Assembly (NCBI GenBank): GCA_030762895.1
Contig: CM061064.1
Coordinates: forward strand, 135,887,847 to 135,951,846
Origin: Sophora flavescens
Lineage: Eukaryota; Streptophyta; Magnoliopsida; Fabales; Fabaceae
Direction: 5' to 3'
DNA: 64,000 nt
Shown: positions 58,571-64,000 of the stretch, one piece after another
Position numbering within the stretch: the stretch's first letter is position 1
How the letters are laid out: each line of letters begins with the position of its first letter
The notes under the pieces: model-generated
The model's input: only the letters and a program-made list of their open reading frames with translations
Database searches by the model: none
Told to the model about the DNA's origin: nothing
Made by a program: the position numbers and the translations under genes

Positions 58571-59788
58571 TCACCAAGATTTTAACTTCAGACCAAAATA
58601 ATCTGCAATTCCAATAGCAGTTGATAAAATATAAGCATAGGCAAGCAAGATACAAAGTGCTGTGGTTGGTGACACAGAGAGGGTATCAACAGACAAGTTT
58701 ACCAACCCTGTGAGGATATTTCCCTGCATAAAAAAAAAAAAAAAAAAAATTATACCCAAAATCTAGAGAGAAAGAATATGATTGTAATTTGTAACTAAAG
58801 AGTATCTTGTTCACCAGAAGAAATGTAGCCAATAAGTTCCGATTAAATGCTTCTTCAAGTATTGAAGTTTTACTTCCAGGAATAAGATCAACCTGCATTA
58901 GAATTGATAACAGCTGAAAAATGGGTGACATTCAGATTAAATATTCAAACCAAATCCATAATCAGATGCCAAATTAGCAAGTAGTTACAGTGTAGCAATG
59001 GACTCAAGATTCTGTGCTGTAAATTTTGAATTATGATACTGATTGAAAAATCCATATTGAGAGGCAACAAAAGAATCCTTATACGTGCAACCACAATATA
59101 AGCTAAAAAGTCAACATGCCCCAACACACTGTGCTAGACAAGATCAAATACATAACCAAAGAGAGAATAACCTGTAGGTTGTCAGCCAATACCATAGTAA
59201 CATATGGCAGGTTGCCAGGTTGCACTGCACAAAATATTAACAATTAGTTTTTATCCACTGATGCCAAAAGAATGCCCTTTTGATAAGAGACTGTAAAACA
59301 GTTAGGCATACCGTTCTCCTTGAAACTCTTTCCACATGTCGGTCTAGAAGCACGGTTAATAACCTGACATGGGCATCATTAGAAAGGAACAAGTTCCAAG
59401 CTGTTGACTTCATTAAAAAGGATCAACAAGTTCTGGATTTAGCATTACCAAAACAGGATGGAGAGAACCCACACCCTCATCCGAACCCATCTGTTGCTTC
59501 TAAATCCAGAGGTATGGCTACCAAAGATAAGATAGTTTCCCAAATGAACACCTACATACCCCAGTATCCTGGATCCAAAATAAGTTTGTTTGTCCAAAAA
59601 ATATATAAAAGTACAGCAATCTGAAATACTTTCCAATGAAAGTACAGCCTAAAGAACCAAGATTGGATGGCTGTGATTCTCACCAAATATGCTAAAAATC
59701 CCCTCCTTGTTTTGACTTATGATATCCATTTCTCTTTCATTAGAAAGCAAGTATTGATTTAAGCCATGCATCAAGCAGAACTGGTACC
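58571..59788 (-). pseudogene. GPI-anchor inositol acyltransferase (PIG-W/GWT1-like), last six exons
   Basis: Minus-strand exons, in order: 59788-59684 (YQFCLMHG, then ISQNKEGIFSIFG), 59568-59449 (GVHLGNYLIFGSHTSGFR, RVWVLSILF), 59363-59312 (LLTVLLDRHVERVSRRT), 59224-59172 (NLPYVTMVLADNLQ), 58913-58815 (LIPGSKTSILEEAFNRNLLA) and 58723-58571 (GNILTGLVNLSVDTLSVSPT, stop TGA). Splice sites are all GT..AG. The family acylates the inositol of GPI precursors in the ER membrane; the hydrophobic segments fit. Two defects break the frame: a short loss near 59550 that puts TAG after WGM, and an 8-base duplication (GCAACCTG) at 59200-59220. The N-terminal half of the gene is absent: the sequence turns into a gypsy element near 59985. 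Confidence 0.8.
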
Positions 59789-59984
59789 CTTAGAAACAGA
59801 AATTATGTTGTAGTATAAGAAAATCAGATTTCAAAAGGCAAGGCAAAAGGATAGGACTTAATTAAAAGTGTACCTACTAGGACAAGTGAACCAAAAATTT
59901 AAGCTCTCAAAAGCAATGAAAGGGGTTCTCAGAGAAGTAACCTAGATACCAGTCTTACACACCACTGAATCCATAGCCGCCATT
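59789..59984. other. Intron-like remainder of the host-gene fragment
   Basis: No exon recognised between the first visible exon and the gypsy element. Confidence 0.4.
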
Positions 59985-59993
59985 CTGCAGGAA

Positions 59994-60345
59994 GTGTGTA
60001 ATGCCGAGTTGCTCACTTTAACTCGGCCATCTAAAACTCCTGCCCAGGCTGACAGAAGTAAAGAGTGCAAATGGCATCAAAACTATGGTCACTCCATTGA
60101 AGACTTCAAAGCAACCCAGGATAAAATTGAGGACTTGGTACAAGCAGGCCGTCTGGACCGGTTCGTTTGCCGAGATGATAATGGAGGCGGGCGAGCTGAC
60201 CGACGATGAGGAAGACGAGGTTACAACAATCGTAACCGGGATGAAAACCAGCAAGGTAACAATCAGGACGGAGATTGGACGCACAACCAGAGGGCTCCTA
60301 ATGATGAAGCAGAGGGAGGAGTCAGGAGTCATTAATACTATTTCA
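59994..60345 (+). pseudogene. Tat-type gag, C-terminal part
   Basis: The frame 59994-60209 carries CKWHQNYGHSIEDF, the altered gag zinc-binding motif of Tat/Ogre elements, followed by KIEDLVQAGRLDRFV. The final Cys of the usual motif is Phe. After a stop at 60207-60209 an Arg/Gly/Asn-rich stretch follows in the same region. Gag would bind the RNA. Confidence 0.7.
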
Positions 60346-61887
60346 GGTGGTTTCGCAGGAGGAGGTACAACAAGTTCAGCTCGGAGGCGTTATGTAAAAG
60401 CTATCCGATCTATCAACTCGGTGTCTGGAAAACCTACCAGGCCGAGACCTCATATTACTTTCTCAGATGATGACTTCGAAGGGATGGATCCTAATCAAGA
60501 CGACCCGATGGTGATAACGGTAGAATTAGCCAACTACTCGGTCAAACGAAAACTAGTTGATTAGGGTAGCTCGACTGACATTTTGTACTTGGCAACCTTT
60601 AAAAAGCTTGGAATTCCAGAAAAATTGATAAAAGAACATGAGGACAAGTTAGCAGGGTTCGCTGGAGAGCAGATAAAGACTCGAGGTTACATAGACCTCT
60701 TGACAACATTTGGGGAGGGCAAGCTCGCCCGAACCATTTCAGTCAGGTATGTTATCGTAGATGCCAACACATCGTACAATATCCTCATCGGAAGGCCAAC
60801 TCTGAATGAACTCGAAGCAATTGTCTCGACCCCCCACCTCACCATGAAATTTTCAACTAATTCGGGAGAGATAGTTACCGTCCGAGCTGACCAGAGGATG
60901 GCTAGACAGTGTTATGCGGATAGTCTGAAGGTGACTAGAGAACCAGATATCACTGAAAATGTTAAAGTTGATCATGCAGAAGTGGTAAGTTCAGTCAGTT
61001 CGGTTAGCCCGGCTAGCTCGGTCAGCATGCTTGAATTGGATCCGAGGATGGAATCCAGAGCCGAACCAACGGAGTCTTTGGAGAATTTTCAACTTGGAGT
61101 CCAAGCCGAACAGTGCACAAAGGTCGGCAGTCAGCTCCACCCCTTGCTCAGACAACAGATTCAATCCGTTATAAGAAAGAATGCTGACTTGTTTGCTTCG
61201 AAGACATCGGATATGCCTGGCATAAACCCCAATTTTCTATGCCATAGGCTATCTATATGTCTCGAGGCCAAGCCTATAGCTCAGAGAAAAAGGAAGCTCG
61301 GTGAAGAAAGGCGCAGGGCAGTAGCCGAGGAGACAGAAAAGCTGATTAAAGCAAATTTCATCAGAGAGGTGAAATACACTACTTGGCTAGCTAACGTTGT
61401 GTTAGTAAGAAAGGCTAACGGTAAATGGAGAATGTGCACCGACTACACCGATCTCAACAAAGCATGTCCGAAGGATTCTTACCCTCTTCCCAACATTGAC
61501 AGAATGGTGGATGGAGCTTCAGGTTACAGAATCTTGACTTTCTTGGATGCATATTCAGGTTATAATCATATAAGGATGTATCCACCCGATGAAGAAAAAA
61601 TGGAATTTATGACCGATGGGGCAAACTACTGCTACCGAGTAATGCCTTTCGGTTTAAAAAATGCTGGTGCAACATATCAAAGGCTTATGGACAAAGTGTT
61701 TGTCAATCAGATCAAAAAGAACCCGGAAGTGTACGTCGATGATATGGTGGTAAAATACGACGACCCAAAGCAACACCCTGCCGACCTCGAAGAAATTTTT
61801 AGCCAAGTCAGAAAGTACAACATGAGGCTAAATCCAGAAAATGCTCCTTTGGCGTGCAAGGAGGAAAGTTCTTGGGATATATGCTAA
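60346..61887 (+). pseudogene. Tat-type protease and reverse transcriptase
   Basis: The protease region (HITFSDDDFEGMDPNQDDPM, then DILYLATFKKLGIP and TSYNILIGRPTLNEL) has a TAG at 60562-60564 exactly inside the catalytic D-x-G (VD-stop-GSSTD). The frame 60583-61887 then continues through a linker into the RT: NVVLVRKANGKWRMCTDYTD, KDSYPLPNIDRMVDG, FLDAYSGYNHI, VMPFGLKNAGATYQRLMDK and the catalytic YVDDM at 61732-61746. It ends at TAA 61885-61887 in a frameshift at the thumb. RT catalytic residues are present. Confidence 0.87.
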
Positions 61888-62391
61888 CACACAGGAATTG
61901 AAGCCAATCCTGATAAGTGCAAGGATGTCATTGAAATGCGGAGCCCACAGAATGTAAAAGAGATACAGAGGCTGGCTGACCGATTAGCTTCTCTATCTCG
62001 CTTTTTCCCAAAGTCCGTAGAAAAAGCAAGACCCTTCTTTCAGCTACTGAAAAGACCGAAAGAGTTCACATGGACCGAAGAGTGTGAAAAGGCTTTTGAA
62101 GATCTGAAACTTTTTCTAGCTTCTCCCGTGATCCTAACTCAGCCACAGCTCGACAAAGATCTATATTTGTATCTGTCCATCAATGATTACACAATCAGTG
62201 CAGTAATCATCCTGGAAGAAAAAAAAACAGCAGATGCCGGTGTATTATGTTAGTAGAATTTTGAAAGATACAGAAACGCGGTATCAAGTAATTGAAAAGC
62301 TCGCCCTCTCTTTAGTCATGGCAGCTCGAAGGTTACGACCTCACTTCTAGTCACACCAAGTTGTAGTCAAACAGATCATCCAATAAAGCAA
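61888..62391 (+). pseudogene. Tat-type first RNase H region
   Basis: The frame 61936-62253 (KEIQRLADRLASLSRFFPKS, FTWTEECEKAFEDLKLFLAS, DKDLYLYLSINDYTISAVI) is the connection and first RNase H-like domain. It breaks in an A-run near 62220-62226; the end of the domain is out of frame with stops. Confidence 0.75.
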
Positions 62392-62919
62392 GTGCTCAGA
62401 AAATCTGATCTGGCAGGACGAATGATAGCTTGGTCAGTGGATTTATCAAAGTTCGGTTTGCAATATGAGTCGAGAGGCCCGATGAAATCACGATGTCTCT
62501 CCGACTTCATTGCCGAGCTCTCTTCTAAGTCACATTCAAAATCCTTTATTTGGCTTCTATATGTTGATGGTTCATCTAACTTGAAAGGAAGCAGAGTTGG
62601 AATAATTCTTGAAGGCCCTCATGATCTAGTGTTGGAGCAACCTTTGAAGTTTGGATTTACTACTTCAAACAACCAAGCAGAATATGAAGCCCTTATTGCA
62701 GGACTGATGTTAGCAAAAGAGGTCGGAGTCAAAGAGTTGAAATTCCGAAGTGACTCACAACTTGTAATAGGACAAGTCTTAGGTGACTATCAAACAAAGG
62801 ATCCACAATTTACCAGGTATCTTTGTAAAGTTAATAGCCTGATTTCAGAATTTGATAATTTTACTATTAAACATACACCTCGGGAAGAAAATTCCAGGGC
62901 AGATCTGTTGTCTAAGTAG
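62392..62919 (+). pseudogene. Second (Tat-type) RNase H
   Basis: The 175-codon frame contains WLLYVDGSSNLKGSRVGI, NNQAEYEALIAGL and SDSQLVIGQVLG, giving the acidic residues D, E, D of an additional RNase H. A duplicate RNase H after the first is a known marker of the plant Tat lineage. The frame ends at TAG 62917-62919; integrase follows in other frames. It would degrade the RNA strand of hybrids. Confidence 0.82.
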
Positions 62920-63199
62920 CAACAAAAAAGCTGGTCAGCTAAGAACCTTTATTCAGGAAAATCTCCTTGAATCGAGCATAAAGAGTGCCGAGGTAATAAT
63001 GACCGAGCACTATGATCGGGACTGGATGACACCGATTTGGGTATATTTAGCCTCAGACAAATTGCCCAATGATCCTAAAAAAAAAAGGAAAATTCGTTTG
63101 AAATCTTGTCATTACACCATCTGAGATAGAGACCTATACAGAAAAGGATTCTCCATGCCTTTACCGTAGTGCATAACAAAGGAGTAGTCCGAGTACGTA

Positions 63200-63930
63200 A
63201 TGGATGAGATGCATCGAGCAATCTGCGGAATGCATTCAGGTGGCCGATCTCTAGCAGCTCGGGTTCTGTGAGCCGGTTTTTACTGGCCGACCATGAAATC
63301 AGATTGTGTTGCTTGGACTAACAAGTGTGAACCTTGCTAGAAGTTCGCCAATGTTGTGAGAGTGCCAGGAGAAGAACTCCATTCCATATTCTCGTTGTGG
63401 CCTTTTACTATGTGGGAAATGGATATAGTCGGTCATTTCTCAGTTGCTAAATGTCAAGTCAAGTTCTTTCTGGTAGTAGTGGACTACTTCACTAAGTGGA
63501 TTGAAGCCGAACCATTAGCTACCATAATAGCTAAAAAGGTTTAGAGTTTTGTATGGAAAAACAACATATGCAGGCATGGCCTCCCTTATGCAATTGTCAT
63601 AGATAATGGAAAAAAATTCACTAATAAAGGGCTTAGAGAGTTCTACTCCAACCTCGGAATCAAACATAAAGTGACCTCGGTTGAGCATCCACAAACAAAC
63701 GGCCAAGCAGGAGCAGCTAACAAAGTCATTTTGAACGAGCTCAAGAAAAGGTTAGGCCAACCAAAAGGGGCATGGGTTGAAGAATTACCAAGCATCCTCT
63801 GGGCTTATCATTGCTCTCCACAGTCATCGACTGGTGAAACGCCATTTTAGCTAACCTATGGAACCGATGCAATAATTCCAGTTGAGCTTAGTGAACTCTC
63901 TTTCTAAAGGCAGCATCATGACCAAAGTAA
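63200..63930 (+). pseudogene. Tat-type integrase, catalytic Glu replaced
   Basis: Pieces of the zinc region (CVAWTNKCEPC near 63307-63341) precede the core: WEMDIVG (first Asp) and FTKWIEAEPLA in 63356-63544, then, in the following frame, IDNGKKFT (second Asp) and HPQTNGQAGAANKVI. The family has NGQAEAAN there; codon 63710-63712 is GGA, so the third catalytic residue is Gly. Stops lie at 63542-63544 and 63848-63850. The enzyme would be dead even if translated. Confidence 0.8.
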
Positions 63931-64000
63931 GAACGAAGAGGAAATCAGTTGAGCTTGACATGGTTGAGGAAGTCCGAGATGAGACAAAAATCAGAGAAGA

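Larger units (their letters stand above)
59985..64000 (+). mobile_element. Tat-type Ty3/gypsy element, 5' truncated, runs off the right edge
   Basis: Gag end, protease, reverse transcriptase, RNase H, a second RNase H of the plant Tat type and integrase, in that order on the plus strand. The 5' LTR and most of gag are missing; the left junction with host-gene DNA is near 59985. Numerous stops and frameshifts show that it is inactive. Confidence 0.85.

Overview
This 64-kb window is plant nuclear DNA made almost entirely of transposable elements. The lineages present (Sirevirus-type Ty1/copia with a third ORF, large-LTR Ty3/gypsy, Tat-type gypsy with a second RNase H, hAT, CACTA, Mutator-like, L1-type LINE) and the few host-gene fragments point to a flowering plant. 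A papilionoid legume of the clover/Medicago type is my guess from the general style of the repeats; that is inference, not shown by any single marker. No gene in the window is clearly intact. No CRISPR, rRNA or tRNA gene was seen.

Layout. (1) 1-32,906 is one nested block. A decayed minus-strand Ty3/gypsy element (25,012-32,906) carries, in its 3' LTR, a tandem array of a very small gypsy derivative (9,943-25,011: seven LTR copies and seven internal copies). The first LTR of the array was hit by a minus-strand Sirevirus (2,158-9,942), whose third ORF was hit by a plus-strand Sirevirus of the same family (1-2,157, continuing off the left edge). A CACTA remnant (16,447-17,100) and a solo LTR (18,247-20,772) each sit in one array unit, and a Tat/Athila-like solo LTR with a perfect TTATG duplication (28,424-30,015) sits in the 5' LTR of the outer gypsy element. 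(2) 32,907-35,756 holds a MITE-like inverted repeat, a TA microsatellite and a 1.1-kb long-TIR Mutator-like element with a 9-bp duplication. (3) 35,757-45,339 is a single mitochondrial-type PPR gene broken by a 3.6-kb solo LTR and a 4.8-kb hAT transposon. (4) 45,340-50,967 is mostly unassigned, with a UDP-glycosyltransferase fragment and a possible Athila-like LTR remnant. (5) 50,968-58,318 is one L1-type LINE split by two solo LTRs and cut off inside its reverse transcriptase. (6) 58,571-59,788 is the last six exons of a GPI-anchor acyltransferase (PIG-W/GWT1-like) gene, minus strand, with frame-breaking changes. (7) about 59,985-64,000 is a degraded Tat-type Ty3/gypsy gag-pol running off the right edge.

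How the parts relate. The nesting gives a relative order of events. The gypsy element at 32,906 came first, then the founder of the array. Amplification of the array preceded the CACTA and solo-LTR insertions, because each is found in one unit only. Sirevirus B followed, then Sirevirus A inside it. The most unusual object is the tandem array: each unit has its own LTR, primer-binding site and polypurine tract but only a protease-like ORF whose D-T/S-G catalytic motif is replaced, plus a Glu/Lys-rich second reading frame. It lacks recognisable gag, reverse transcriptase and integrase.
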